From Oscillospiraceae bacterium (GTDB taxonomy: Bacteria; Bacillota; Clostridia; Oscillospirales; Oscillospiraceae): a DNA stretch of 64,000 nucleotides. Each line of letters begins with the position of its first letter. The first letter of the stretch is position 1. Below, one piece after another: positions 18,630-27,704 of the stretch. The DNA lies in contig WRAK01000005.1 of the NCBI GenBank assembly GCA_009780235.1, positions 1-64,000 of the forward strand, written 5' to 3'. The notes beneath the pieces are model-generated. The model ran no database searches. It had not been told where the DNA came from and saw only the letters and a list, made by a program, of their open reading frames with translations. Made by a program: the position numbers and the translations under genes.

Positions 18630-19622
18630 ATGCCAAAAGAAGCAGTACTGAAACTCCTGATGCAAGCGGAGGACTATATCTCCGGCGAGCGAATGAGTGA
18701 GACATTAGGCGTGTCTCGGGCGGCGGTTTGGAAAAGTGTTGAATCTCTTCGAGGGAAGGGGTACACGATTGAGGCCGTGCGCAATCGAGGGTATCGGCTT
18801 TTGGATGTGCCTGATGTTCCTCTGTCGGAACGGGTTTGGTCGTTGCTTGCGTCCGATGGGTTTTGTCGGGAGATTCGGTATTTGGATAAGGTGGACTCTA
18901 CCAACTCTTACTTAAAGCGGCAGGCGGCGTCCGGGGCTTTACACGGGGCGGTGGCCGTTGCAGAGGTGCAGACCGGCGGGCGGGGACGCATGGGTCGGGG
19001 CTTTGTGTCGTCTGCGGGCAAGGGGCTTTTCTTTAGTGTACTTCTGCGCCCGGAGGGAGTGATGGCGCAGTCGATTACGGCACTCACGGCATTTGCCGCT
19101 GTGGCCGTCTGTGAGGCGATTGTGGCTGTTTGTCCCGTGGAGCCGAAGATTAAGTGGGTGAATGATATCCTCGCGGGAGACCGTAAGTTGGCGGGCATCC
19201 TTTCGGAGATGGGTATGGATGAGATGGGACGGGTGGACTATGTGGTCATCGGTGCCGGGATTAACGTGCATTATAGTGCAGAGGACTTCCCGGCGGAGAT
19301 TCGGGAGCGGGCGACCTCATTGGCGATGCTCTGCGAGAATCCTGTCAGCCGGGTACAACTGGCGGCGGCGATGATTGACTCTTTTGCCCGGATGTATGAA
19401 GCTTGTTTGACATCGCCGAAGGACTATGTCGTCCGCTATCGTGCGCTGTCGGCCACGGTGGGGCGGGAGATTTTGGTACTACGGGGGGAGGAGCAGCGTC
19501 CGGCATATGCGGCGGGACTGAGCGATGACTGCGGGCTTGTGGTACGGTATGCGGATGGGTCGGAGGAGACCTTGCGGTATGGAGAGGCCTCGATTCGAGG
19601 GGACGATGGAGGGTATATTTGA
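18630..19622 (+). CDS. birA: Bifunctional biotin--protein ligase / biotin operon repressor
   Basis: 330 residues. An N-terminal winged helix (about 1-65, ISGERMSETLGVSRAAVWKSV) is followed by the ligase core with VDSTNSYLKR, GGRGRMGRGF (biotinyl-adenylate loop, usually GRGRRGR), KWVNDILAGDRKLAGIL and a small C-terminal SH3-like domain. It attaches biotin to carboxylases and, with its DNA-binding domain, represses biotin genes. The last codons run into the next gene, whose ATG starts one base after the stop. Confidence 0.94.
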   Translation: MPKEAVLKLLMQAEDYISGERMSETLGVSRAAVWKSVESLRGKGYTIEAVRNRGYRLLDVPDVPLSERVWSLLASDGFCREIRYLDKVDSTNSYLKRQAASGALHGAVAVAEVQTGGRGRMGRGFVSSAGKGLFFSVLLRPEGVMAQSITALTAFAAVAVCEAIVAVCPVEPKIKWVNDILAGDRKLAGILSEMGMDEMGRVDYVVIGAGINVHYSAEDFPAEIRERATSLAMLCENPVSRVQLAAAMIDSFARMYEACLTSPKDYVVRYRALSATVGREILVLRGEEQRPAYAAGLSDDCGLVVRYADGSEETLRYGEASIRGDDGGYI

Positions 19623-19623
19623 C

Positions 19624-20343
19624 ATGGAAACAAATAGGCAAGATCGCACAGTAAAACCGAAACGTAATACTTCAACCATACTCATGATGGCAATATTCCT
19701 CGTCCTCCTGCTCGGCATGATAGCGCAGCTTTATCCGCTGATTGTGGACATTGTCCGAAGCGGCGGGAATGATGCCGGTATTGCAGAGCAGATTGACGCT
19801 GTCGGTTGGCGGGGGGTTCCTGCGCTGATTGGGCTGTCTGCGATTCAGGTAATTATTCTCATTATCCCCGCGCCTGCGGTGGGGGTTTTGACGGGGGTTA
19901 CTTACGGCATTCTTTGGGGGCCGTTGATTTATCTGGCGGGGATTACCCTGGGACATCTGTTTGTAATGGTTTCCATGCGGCGATTGCACGGCTTGCTTGC
20001 GTCGAGGCGGAAGCATAAGCCCGAACGCAAGAAGTCGCAGATGAAAGAAAAGCTTGAAAACATGCAGCGGCCGGAGATTGCGGCGTTCTTTTTGGTGTTG
20101 ATTCCGTGGGTGTCCAGCTTGGGGCCTTACTTATTTGCGGAGACGAAGGTGGTGCTGTGGAAGTATATCGTGGCGGTGCTTTTGGGGAGTATTCCGTTTA
20201 CGGTTGTCTATGTGTTCTTGGGCGACCGGATTGCGCAGGGGAGTTGGACGGCGGTGATTATTACCGGGGCGGTTGCGGTGGCGATTTTGGGGATTGCCTT
20301 GGTGTTTCGGAAGAAAATCATGGCGAAGATTATGGGGGAGTAG
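19624..20343 (+). CDS. TVP38/TMEM64-family (VTT domain) membrane protein
   Basis: 239 residues. After a basic cytoplasmic start there are about six hydrophobic segments, including the re-entrant VTT/SNARE-associated region: IPAPAVGVLTGVTYGILWG then IYLAGITLGHLF, and later FFLVLIPWVSS. Bacterial members are relatives of DedA flippases and may move lipids across the membrane. The ATG immediately after the birA stop, with GGAGGG 10 bases upstream, is the most likely start; a second in-frame ATG lies 18 bases earlier. Confidence 0.8.
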   Translation: METNRQDRTVKPKRNTSTILMMAIFLVLLLGMIAQLYPLIVDIVRSGGNDAGIAEQIDAVGWRGVPALIGLSAIQVIILIIPAPAVGVLTGVTYGILWGPLIYLAGITLGHLFVMVSMRRLHGLLASRRKHKPERKKSQMKEKLENMQRPEIAAFFLVLIPWVSSLGPYLFAETKVVLWKYIVAVLLGSIPFTVVYVFLGDRIAQGSWTAVIITGAVAVAILGIALVFRKKIMAKIMGE

Positions 20344-20780
20344 CGGCGCATACGTTTCCTGCGGGAGACGTATAAGTCCGCCTGCGGCGGACGATACGCC
20401 TTCGAAGGGTGACTAGTCCCCCTTCGACCTTCCCCCTAGCCTCCGGCGGGGTTAAGGGCAAGGGAAATTTTAATCAGCTTCGCTGATATGGCTCTTTTGA
20501 AAACAGTTTGTGCGTTATTGTAAGGGCGGCCCCATGTGGCCGCCCTTGCTGCCCTTATTCCCCTCCTTGGAGGGGTGGCAGGCGCAGCCTGACGGGGTGG
20601 TTTCGCGGGACGCGTATGTCGTAGGAGCGGGGTTCCATCCCCACCCGTGCCTTCGGCACATGTTGACACGACGGGCAGGGATGGAACTCCGCCCCTGCGA
20701 TGTGTTGGTGCAGACCGAAACGTGCGGACGCGCAATGTGCGCCCCTACATTTTGGCTAGACATTGGGACGAGCTTTTGAG
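20344..20780. repeat. Mosaic of dispersed repeats between convergent genes
   Basis: No gene is visible here. Units seen: a CGTATAAGTCCGCC...GGCGGACGAT hairpin unit with CTTCGACCTTCCCCC (also at about 34110-34215); a TGTAAGGGCGGCC/GGCCGCCCTTG palindrome (20519-20548); the CTCC...GGAGGGGTGGCAGGCGC AGCCTGACGG unit (about 20560-20605); and parts of TGTAGGG-family palindromes ending CGCCCCTACA at about 20746. Confidence 0.75.
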
Positions 20781-20784
20781 ATAG

Positions 20785-20815
20785 AAAACCCCCGCCGAAT
20801 TTTTCGGCGGGGGTT
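20785..20815 (-). terminator. Terminator of the second EF-G gene
   Basis: On the minus strand AACCCCCGCCGAA pairs with TTCGGCGGGGGTT (13 bp, 3-base loop) and is followed by TTTTCT, shortly after the stop codon. Confidence 0.9.
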
Positions 20816-20825
20816 CGTTGCATAT

Positions 20826-22895
20826 CTACTTTTCGTCCCGTGCTTTGGTATCCGCAATTACCTTCTCCTGCACGTTCGGCGGTGTTTCTTCGTATCTCGC
20901 AAACTTCATTGTAAACGTCCCGCGCCCTTGTGTCATTGAGCGCAGATCAATGGCGTAGCTGCTCATTTCGGCCATGGGGACTTCGGCTTCGACGATCTGG
21001 TCGCCGTCGTCCGAGGGGTTCATGCCTAAGATGCGGCCGCGGCGTTTGTTGAGGTCGCCGATGATGTCGCCCATGTTGGCGTCGGGGATGGTGACTTCCA
21101 AGGTGCCAATCGGCTCTAAGAGCACGGGGCTCGCTTCGGGGAGGCCCGCTTTGTAGGCGAGGTAGGCGGCCATCTTAAAGGCATCGCCCGAGGAGTCTAC
21201 GGAGTGGGAGGAGCCGAAGTCCAGCGTGGCTTTCAGGAACACGACGGGGTAGCCCGCCAGAACGCCCGCACGGGTGCTCTCTCTGAGACCTTTTTCGACC
21301 GAGGGGATGTACTCTTTCGGGACACAGCCGCCGACTGTTTTGTCTTCAAAGGTCATCTCTTCCGTCTCGCCCGGCTCGAAGATGACCCAGACATCGCCGA
21401 ACTGGCCGGAGCCGCCGGATTGCTTCTTATGCTTGCCCTGCACTCTGCACTTCTTGCGGACTTTCTCGCGATACGGTACCCAAGCGGGGGAGAGCTCGAC
21501 TTCCACGCCGAAGCGGCTCTTGAGCTTGGCACGGAGTACATCGAGATGTACATCGCCCGCGCCGGAGAGTACCATCTGGCGGGTCTCGGCGTTGTTGACG
21601 ATGGAGAAAGAGGGATCTTCTTCTCTGAGACGGGTGAGACCCGCCGCGACCTTATCTTCCTGCCCCTTGACTTTCGGGGAAATGGCCATAGAGTAACACG
21701 GCTCCGGGAAAGCGATGCCGTCCGCTGCAATCAGACGCTTCGGATTACAGAGACTGTCACCTGTCTTGGTGTCCGTGAGTTTGCCGACCGCGCCGATGTC
21801 GCCGCAGATGACTTCGGAGACCTCTTCGCTCTTTTTGCCCTGCATGGCATAGATGCGGTTCATCTTCTCCGATGTGCCCGTGCGGACGTTGGTGAGCGTC
21901 ATATCGGGCGTGACCTTGCCGGAGAGGACTTTGAAGAAGGAAAACTTGCCATACTGGTCGGACACGGTCTTGTAGACCAGTGCACAGGTTTCGCCGGAGG
22001 GATCGCAGGCGATTTCGACAGGCTCGCCGTTTAATGTACCGTGTTCGACTGCCACTTCGCAGGGGCTGGGGAGCAGGTCACCGATGGCGCGGAGCATACT
22101 CTTCACGCCGAGACCGGTCAAGGCACTACCGGTGAAGACGGGGAAGAGTGTGAGGTTACGGATACCGGCCCGCAGACCCGCAATTTTTTCCTCTTCGGTG
22201 AAGGCCTCGCCCTCAAAGTATTTTTCCATGAACGCTTCCGAAGTTTCGGCGATGGCTTCGTTCACGGCGGTGTAGAGTTCTTCCAGTTCCGCTTCCATCT
22301 CGGCGGGGGGCGCGCTCTCGGTGAAGTTGCCCTTGGCGTCGATGGAGAAGGCCTCACGGGTGATGAGGTCTACAATACCCGTGACTTTGCTGTCGGCATC
22401 GAAGATGGGTGCAATCATCGGGCAGACGCCGTTGCCGTATTTTTCGCGCAGGTCAGCGAGGGTTTTCTTGTAGCGTGCGTTTTCATCGTCCACCTTGGAG
22501 ATGAAGAACATACGGGGCATTTTACGCTCGGCTAAGTATTTCCAAGCCTTTTCGCCGCCGACACCGATGCCGTCTTTGGCGGTGCCCACGATGACACCGG
22601 CATCCGCCGCACGCAGTGCTTGGAACACCTCGCCGACGAAATCGAAAAAGCCGGGTGCGTCAATCATGTTGATCTTGATGTCTTTGTACTTGGCGTACAT
22701 GGTGGTCGCAGAGATGGAATTTTGCCGTTTGATTTCCTCGGCGTCATAGTCGGAAACGGTGTTCCCGTCTACGATTTTGCCCTGACGGTCAATCATGCTC
22801 GTGGTTTTGAGCAGAGCTTCTGCCAGGTCGGTTTTTCCGGATCCGCCGTGCCCGAGCAGGCAGATATTCCGAATGTTCTTTGTTTCATAGCCCAT
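20826..22895 (-). CDS. EF-G-like translation GTPase (second copy)
   Basis: 689 residues with the full EF-G domain series, clearly diverged from the FusA at 5.4-7.5 kb. The P-loop is GHGGSGKTDLAEALL instead of AHIDAGKTT, switch II is DAPGFFDF instead of DTPGHVDF, and the base-specificity motif is SKVD. Domain IV keeps GGSGQFGDVWV and VPKEYIPSVEKGL. The missing switch II histidine (family His in DxPGH) suggests altered or slow GTP hydrolysis. Such second EF-Gs are common in Clostridia and may act in ribosome recycling or rescue; the role here is open. AAGGAG precedes the ATG. Confidence 0.88.
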   Translation of the reverse strand: MGYETKNIRNICLLGHGGSGKTDLAEALLKTTSMIDRQGKIVDGNTVSDYDAEEIKRQNSISATTMYAKYKDIKINMIDAPGFFDFVGEVFQALRAADAGVIVGTAKDGIGVGGEKAWKYLAERKMPRMFFISKVDDENARYKKTLADLREKYGNGVCPMIAPIFDADSKVTGIVDLITREAFSIDAKGNFTESAPPAEMEAELEELYTAVNEAIAETSEAFMEKYFEGEAFTEEEKIAGLRAGIRNLTLFPVFTGSALTGLGVKSMLRAIGDLLPSPCEVAVEHGTLNGEPVEIACDPSGETCALVYKTVSDQYGKFSFFKVLSGKVTPDMTLTNVRTGTSEKMNRIYAMQGKKSEEVSEVICGDIGAVGKLTDTKTGDSLCNPKRLIAADGIAFPEPCYSMAISPKVKGQEDKVAAGLTRLREEDPSFSIVNNAETRQMVLSGAGDVHLDVLRAKLKSRFGVEVELSPAWVPYREKVRKKCRVQGKHKKQSGGSGQFGDVWVIFEPGETEEMTFEDKTVGGCVPKEYIPSVEKGLRESTRAGVLAGYPVVFLKATLDFGSSHSVDSSGDAFKMAAYLAYKAGLPEASPVLLEPIGTLEVTIPDANMGDIIGDLNKRRGRILGMNPSDDGDQIVEAEVPMAEMSSYAIDLRSMTQGRGTFTMKFARYEETPPNVQEKVIADTKARDEK

Positions 22896-22934
22896 GAGAT
22901 GTGTTCCACTCCTTCGCAGTTATATGGTAAGAGC

Positions 22935-22963
22935 AGTATACATGAGTCTGTGTCGAATTACAA
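22935..22963 (-). promoter_or_regulatory. Promoter of the second EF-G gene
   Basis: Minus-strand TTGTAA, 17-bp spacer, TATACT, about 40 bp before the start codon. Confidence 0.6.
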
Positions 22964-23054
22964 CAGGTTTATTCTCAAATTTGCTTTAGAAAGCATGTTT
23001 TTCTTGCGCAGGACATAGACATGGAGCAAGACGAGCTGATGGGAGGGGTATATT

Positions 23055-23468
23055 GTGCGCAGGACGAAGGAAAAAAAGCCGGAGCCATTGGGATTTGCAG
23101 CCAATGCGGGGTTGGGTGCGCTGATTGCGTTGGGGGTGGCATTTGTACTCTTATTTATCGCATCCATTTTGGTAGTTTCCGGGCGGTTGCCGGAGCGGGG
23201 GATGGGTACGATTACCGTGGGAGTACTGTTCGTGAGCAGTCTCGCAGGGGCATTTGCGGCGGTGCGGCGGCATCGGTCACGAGCCCTGCTTATGGGGCTT
23301 GCCGAGGGGGGGATGCTATATGCGATTACCCTTGTCGGCGGCATTTTTGTGGAGATGCCGATGTTTTTCGGGGGCTTGAGTGTGTTTTTATTTGCGGCGG
23401 CGGTGTCGGGCGGTGTTGTCGCGGGCCTGATTGGGGTGCGGGGAAGAAAGAGCAAAGGGCTTCGCTGA
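23055..23468 (+). CDS. YrzE-like (TIGR04086-type) small membrane protein
   Basis: 137 residues from GTG, preceded by GGGAGGGG. Four predicted membrane helices (about 18-40, 50-68, 80-98, 103-125) with basic ends. Size and layout match the TIGR04086/YrzE family of Bacillota membrane proteins of unknown function. It is transcribed divergently from the second EF-G, and its terminator overlaps the last codons. Confidence 0.6.
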   Translation: MRRTKEKKPEPLGFAANAGLGALIALGVAFVLLFIASILVVSGRLPERGMGTITVGVLFVSSLAGAFAAVRRHRSRALLMGLAEGGMLYAITLVGGIFVEMPMFFGGLSVFLFAAAVSGGVVAGLIGVRGRKSKGLR

Positions 23469-23483
23469 AAGCGAAGCCCTTTG
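23453..23483 (+). terminator. Hairpin overlapping the end of the YrzE-like gene
   Basis: CAAAGGGCTTCGCT and AGCGAAGCCCTTTG form a perfect 14-bp stem with a 3-base loop. The T-run is short, so termination may be partial. Confidence 0.6.
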
Positions 23484-23836
23484 TGTGGGTACTATTAAGT
23501 TCCTTGCCTTTTGCCCTTGACCTTAACAAAACAACGCGCCTGCTTTGCGTTGTTTTGAAGCGAACGACGGGGTTGCGTAATGCAATTTCCGGCATAGGCC
23601 GTAGGCTGTCGCCGGAAACGGAATGTAGCATCCCGGCAGAAAGCTGGCGCGAGTGTTGTTACAGGATTCGAACCCCCACGCCTTGAAAAATCTATGTTTT
23701 TACTGATTAGCCAAGCCAGCGTTTGCAAAATTGAAAAAGTGCCCCAAAAAGCATCGGCAATCAGGATTTCTTTGAGTGTTTTCTGGAATTGCAATGTTTA
23801 GAATGCGACATTACAATGTTATAGCAGTATATATAC
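23484..23836. other. Gene-free junction with hairpins and a tRNA-like fragment
   Basis: No coding frame is credible. It contains AACAACGC...GCGTTGTT (about 23527-23553), TTTCCGGC...GCCGGAAA (about 23581-23616) and, on the minus strand at 23643-23720, a sequence with GCTGGC/GCCAGC ends and a GGTTCGAATCC core like a tRNA T-arm. The neighbouring stems do not pair, so it is not a working tRNA. The sequence turns AT-rich just beyond. Confidence 0.5.
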
Positions 23837-23863
23837 TTGCAAAAATATTTGGAGATACTAAAC

Positions 23864-24280
23864 ATGAGCAAAAAGTATAGTGAAGAAATTACCAAAGCCG
23901 CTATCGGCCAATACGCCATCAGGCAAACTGCCGCACGCCTAAGTGCTGAGTATGGCATTCCACGCAGCACAACCTATTCCTGGATCAAAATGACATCAAA
24001 AACTCAAATCTACAATCGGCACAGATATCTTATATCAAGGCTACTACAATCTGAGATGACGAGCGGACAAGATGGAAGAAAGGCTGGAAGTCATCAAAAA
24101 ATCTCCCAAAGAGTTTGCGGGGTCAGCATACAGGGCCTACGCCCTGTTTACATCGTTTATTATAGCTCCACTAATGTTGCAAAATTTATTGCACTATACA
24201 TTATATATTTGACAGAGATCTTCAATCGTGATAGGTTTCTTCAAAATAGAACATATCTCTTTTTCCCTGGAGAAAAATAG
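23864..24280 (+). pseudogene. Remnant of a transposase orfA (helix-turn-helix part)
   Basis: The first 40-50 residues (MSKKYSEEITKAAIGQYAIR, then AARLSAEYGIPRSTTYSWIK) are the N-terminal helix-turn-helix of IS3-type OrfA proteins. After that the frame loses similarity, and a shifted frame carries EERLEVIKKSPKEF, so a frameshift or fusion has broken the gene. No OrfB and no inverted repeats are visible. Its open frame runs into the 3' end of the convergent HNH gene. It marks the left edge of an acquired segment. Confidence 0.55.
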
Positions 24281-25030
24281 CTGCGAGATGAGTTTTCGGA
24301 TATCTTCTTTCGTTCCGTAATGGACTTGGTTATGGCAGTTGCTGCAGAGCGAAAAAATATTTTGCTCCCTATCTAGAGTTACATCAAAATGATCAGTCAT
24401 CGACATCGGGATTAGATGATGTGGCTCCATATATAGGTTCGGAGAATGTTTACGTTGAAAAGATGCGTGTGTTGGATCTAGTTCGCACTTGTGGTTGGCT
24501 CTGAATAACGCATTTCGTGAAGTCTGTGGGTTCCGTATATAAACATTCCGATTTCCGTTACGAGAAGCGGAGCCTTTCGGGAGGGGTGTACCTGGAACGA
24601 TTGCAAGTAAATCCTCCGAGGACGTGTCTGAGCGACAAATCTGCTCAAACAATAATTGGTCGGCGGCTTCCGGAAGCATTTGTTCTCGAAAGAGCTTGTC
24701 TAGAAAGGTTTCGGTAACATGCTCCAAGTCAAGGTTCCTAGCCTTCTTGGCAAGTTCGAGATAATAACTTCGCCCTTTCTTCGTTATACGCCATACATCG
24801 TGCAGCCCTTTTTGCATATAGCCTCCTTTGACTAGATGCGAACGCTCAAATGCAAAGTCATTCCTCCATCGGAGCTCTGGCCGAGATGGCAGAAAATCAT
24901 CGTTTTGATCGCTTTTATGCCAGTACCCCTGCACTTGTATATGGTTTAATACTTGTTGCTTAGTTCCTCCACCATCCAATTCGATTAAAGCATAGAGCAT
25001 GATCAGCCATTTTTGGTCTTTCTTATTCAC
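24194..25030 (-). CDS. HNH endonuclease with N-terminal winged-helix domain (restriction enzyme candidate)
   Basis: 278 residues. The first 85 or so look like the winged-helix Mrr-N type domain found on restriction enzymes (WLIMLYALIELDGGGTKQQV, ending WRITKKGRSYYLELAKKAR). The C-terminal part is an HNH nuclease: CELDPTHASF, MEPHHLIPMS (catalytic histidines) and SLCSNCHNQVHYG (zinc cysteines and the last histidine). The start overlaps the end of the upstream methylase gene by 8 bp, so the two are translated together. The most likely role is the cleavage subunit of a restriction-modification system whose methylation and specificity come from that neighbour. AT-rich and probably acquired. Confidence 0.85.
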   Translation of the reverse strand: MNKKDQKWLIMLYALIELDGGGTKQQVLNHIQVQGYWHKSDQNDDFLPSRPELRWRNDFAFERSHLVKGGYMQKGLHDVWRITKKGRSYYLELAKKARNLDLEHVTETFLDKLFREQMLPEAADQLLFEQICRSDTSSEDLLAIVPGTPLPKGSASRNGNRNVYIRNPQTSRNALFRANHKCELDPTHASFQRKHSPNLYMEPHHLIPMSMTDHFDVTLDREQNIFSLCSNCHNQVHYGTKEDIRKLISQLFFSREKEICSILKKPITIEDLCQIYNV

Positions 25031-27062
25031 CTGCTAGGCCTCCATTATCTAAAAAATATGCAATCGGATAGCTGATATATTGCTCAATCAACAAGCGTTC
25101 GAATTCCGTAAGCAGGGTGTGGTGTCCGGCATCCGGATTATTCTGCCTGTACTGAAAAAACGCAAACAGAGTATCGCCAATCTTATACTGCATATTCCAA
25201 TCAGGATAATAAACAGATACTCTGGAAAGTTCCGCATTATCAATGCTTGCGCGGGTGGTAAATACGGTGGATGCACGTTCAATTTCAAGACGATATGCTT
25301 TACTTTGAAAATAGCCTGCCGCATAGAGAGGATAGATTGTCTGCTTACATATCGGACGGAGTCGCTTCGTAAAGCTAGTGTAAACAGCCTCAGTATCTTT
25401 TGTCGAGACACAGCAACAGGCAAGCTCCTCAATTGTTTCACTAGTTCTATTTAGCAATACATCACCGCATTTTATGCTGTGCTTTTGAGCTTCTGCCTCT
25501 GTGGCCTGGACGTATAAACTCAAATTATCGGGAATAAAAGGGTGACGTATGATTGTTTTCATATCTAGTGCTGGTCGGCCTTGTCCAAACGATTCCTTGC
25601 TCTTTGCCAAACCACCAAACACTTTATACAAGTCTAACAATGCCACCTTCGCCCATACTGAAGCCATATCGGCTCTTTCCCATTGTTTTATATGAGAAAA
25701 GATTTCTTTGCCAACAAATAACATCTGTAGCTCTTTGATGCATGCATTCAAGTGCTCTGAATTTGCCCGCATGGTTGTTAAGTTTACAGAGCGGGGAACG
25801 GTAAACCAATTTGGGCTCAGAATATAGTCTTTTTGCGCAAGTTCCTCTAAATCCACCACCGCATATTCTTCAGTTCTTCCACGCAATGTCCCTTCTCGAT
25901 AGCCATTTACAAGTTTTTCTATCTTTTTGGAGCTTTCTGCAGTTATGGCTTTTTCTATTTTCGGCTCAAGTCGTGTGGCATCAATTATTAGTATTTTGCT
26001 GCGTTTTTGCGGTCGGTTCAACAACCAAGCACAAAATGGAATTTTTGTGCCGCAAAAAAGCCCCGCCGGAAAGGTGATGATGGCTTCCACCGCACCATCG
26101 CAAATTAGCTGTTTGCGTATATGATTTTCATAGTTCCTGCGGGAAGTTAATGTTCTGTTAGGCAAAAGAACAGCGGCGCGACCATTTTCTTTTAGATGTC
26201 TGAGTATGTGTTGTACCCAAGCAAAGTTTCCGCTTCGTTTGGGCGATGAGTCATGATGCCATTTCTGGTCCATAAAGTTAGTGTAGCCTTCATTCTCATT
26301 AGAAAGGTTGAATGGAGGGTTTGCTAAAATATAATCAAATATCTGATCCATATGTTGGTCAGACGTTAGCGTATTGGTAGACTGGTTTCCTAAATTGGGT
26401 GCTAATCCATGCAGTACAAAATTTACACAGCACACTTTGTAGTCGTTCACGTCCTGTGTCTGACCGTAACATGTCAAATCCGAGTGCTGTGAGGCGATTT
26501 GAGCCGCTCCTATGAGCATAGCCCCACTTCCGCAGCAAGGATCATATAGGGTTCCGCCCTTCATATCTAGCAACGTACCAATACATCGCACAATTTCTCT
26601 AGGTGTATAAAAATCGCCGCTTGTTGCTTTTGAAAATACTGGAAGCTCCTTGCACATGAAATCTTCAAATAGCGAAGATAGAAAAGCCTGATCAGCGGGA
26701 AAAGCAGATAATAGGTCAATGAGTTCTTGCATTGTCGACTCATCAACTTCATGATGCTTATTTTCATCAATGAATACTCGAACAAAGGGAAACTTCGGCT
26801 CCAATATTGTCATAGCATTTACTAGGGCTGTGGCGTAGCTATCGCCCGCTTTGCGCTCTAATAAGTCCCAAGGCGTTATTCCGATAGTGCTTTTATCGAC
26901 TATCTCTTCGAACGTAAATTGGTGTAATGGGAGAGGGTATGTCTCTGAAAGATATCGTATAAGCAGTAGGATCATAAACACATCTTTTTCTAAACGCATA
27001 CCAAGTTGCACTATTCTATGCCGTGCTTTCTGTAAATCCGCAGTTAATATTTGCCATGACAA
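25023..27062 (-). CDS. N6-adenine DNA methylase fused to a specificity-like domain
   Basis: 679 residues. Residues about 1-400 are HsdM-like: a helical N-terminal region, FYTPREIVRCIGTLLD, SAM-binding DPCCGSGAM, and catalytic NPPF in DYILANPPFNLS. After the methylase comes a region of about 250 residues (ELAQKDYILSPNWF onward) with a target-recognition shape like a half HsdS subunit, including CGDVLLNRTSETIEELACCC and a C-terminal dimerisation-like helix. One polypeptide therefore seems to carry methylation and specificity. No HsdR helicase gene is present; the only nuclease is the overlapping HNH gene. The fused M-S plus HNH arrangement is unusual; Type IIG/BcgI-like systems are the nearest idea. 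Confidence 0.85.
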   Translation of the reverse strand: MSWQILTADLQKARHRIVQLGMRLEKDVFMILLLIRYLSETYPLPLHQFTFEEIVDKSTIGITPWDLLERKAGDSYATALVNAMTILEPKFPFVRVFIDENKHHEVDESTMQELIDLLSAFPADQAFLSSLFEDFMCKELPVFSKATSGDFYTPREIVRCIGTLLDMKGGTLYDPCCGSGAMLIGAAQIASQHSDLTCYGQTQDVNDYKVCCVNFVLHGLAPNLGNQSTNTLTSDQHMDQIFDYILANPPFNLSNENEGYTNFMDQKWHHDSSPKRSGNFAWVQHILRHLKENGRAAVLLPNRTLTSRRNYENHIRKQLICDGAVEAIITFPAGLFCGTKIPFCAWLLNRPQKRSKILIIDATRLEPKIEKAITAESSKKIEKLVNGYREGTLRGRTEEYAVVDLEELAQKDYILSPNWFTVPRSVNLTTMRANSEHLNACIKELQMLFVGKEIFSHIKQWERADMASVWAKVALLDLYKVFGGLAKSKESFGQGRPALDMKTIIRHPFIPDNLSLYVQATEAEAQKHSIKCGDVLLNRTSETIEELACCCVSTKDTEAVYTSFTKRLRPICKQTIYPLYAAGYFQSKAYRLEIERASTVFTTRASIDNAELSRVSVYYPDWNMQYKIGDTLFAFFQYRQNNPDAGHHTLLTEFERLLIEQYISYPIAYFLDNGGLAGE

Positions 27063-27638
27063 TTTAAATTACCTCAATTCTAACAGCAGTCAAAAATCCT
27101 ATCATAGAATGATACCACAATGACAGGAAAAATTCTATCTTTCGGTAGCGCATCTCCATTTTTACGCCCAGCGAAAAAACAATTATGCCTTTACACAAAG
27201 TACAGTTGCCCTCCCCAAATATCCTCTGCTGGAATTTGAAAAATCGTATAAATTTTATGTAGTAAATTTTTTAAAATTTTGGAACTAGTGACCAAAACAT
27301 AATCTGCTGCAGGGTTACACTCATTTAGGTAACGACACATGGAAATATTTTCAAATGCTTATCATTTCTTTGAGATAATACCCGTGCCTTCGCAAAAAAA
27401 GGTGCTACTGCATTTACACAGCGGCATCCCCTTCGTCTCATACATCTGCTTATAAATTTAATTTTGTGTAACATGTTGCGGCTGTAAGATTTCCGCACTT
27501 ATTCGGTTGTTCACGTTTCGGCGAATCTATTGCACATAAACAAGGTTGTCCAAATTTTTGACATTTTTGGAATCAGGGAGGTTGGATATGCAAGCAAATG
27601 GGGACTCTATGAAAACATTGAAATATAAGGGTTTGGAA
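27063..27638. other. AT-rich gene-free region of the acquired segment
   Basis: About 580 bp of low-GC sequence without a convincing gene. Near its right end, AGGGAGG is followed by an ATG (27588) and 17 codons (MQANGDSMKTLKYKGLE) ending at 27641. This start is reminiscent of HicB-type antitoxins, which often begin with LKYKGY, but is cut off by the tRNA-Leu terminator. The upstream promoter of the methylase gene must lie at its left end, but I could not assign clear boxes. Confidence 0.4.
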
Positions 27639-27701
27639 TAAAAGAACGGACTTCAAATTTTGCATAGTCCACTAAAACTGTTCAAAATTTGAAGTCCGTT
27701 C
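27639..27701 (-). terminator. tRNA-Leu terminator with a 19-bp perfect stem
   Basis: GAACGGACTTCAAATTTTG (27644-27662) is the exact inverted complement of 27683-27701. Read leftward it is followed by TTTTATTCC, an intrinsic terminator just beyond the tRNA 3' end. Confidence 0.75.
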
Positions 27702-27704
27702 AAC

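Noticed and set aside
23643-23720. A tRNA gene on the minus strand
   Set aside because: The GGTTCGAATCC core is present, but the T-stem does not pair and there are about 16 instead of 5 bases between T-loop and acceptor; treated as a decayed fragment.
24194-27062. A standard Type I restriction system
   Set aside because: No helicase-nuclease (HsdR) gene and no separate HsdS gene are present; the methylase carries the specificity-like part itself.
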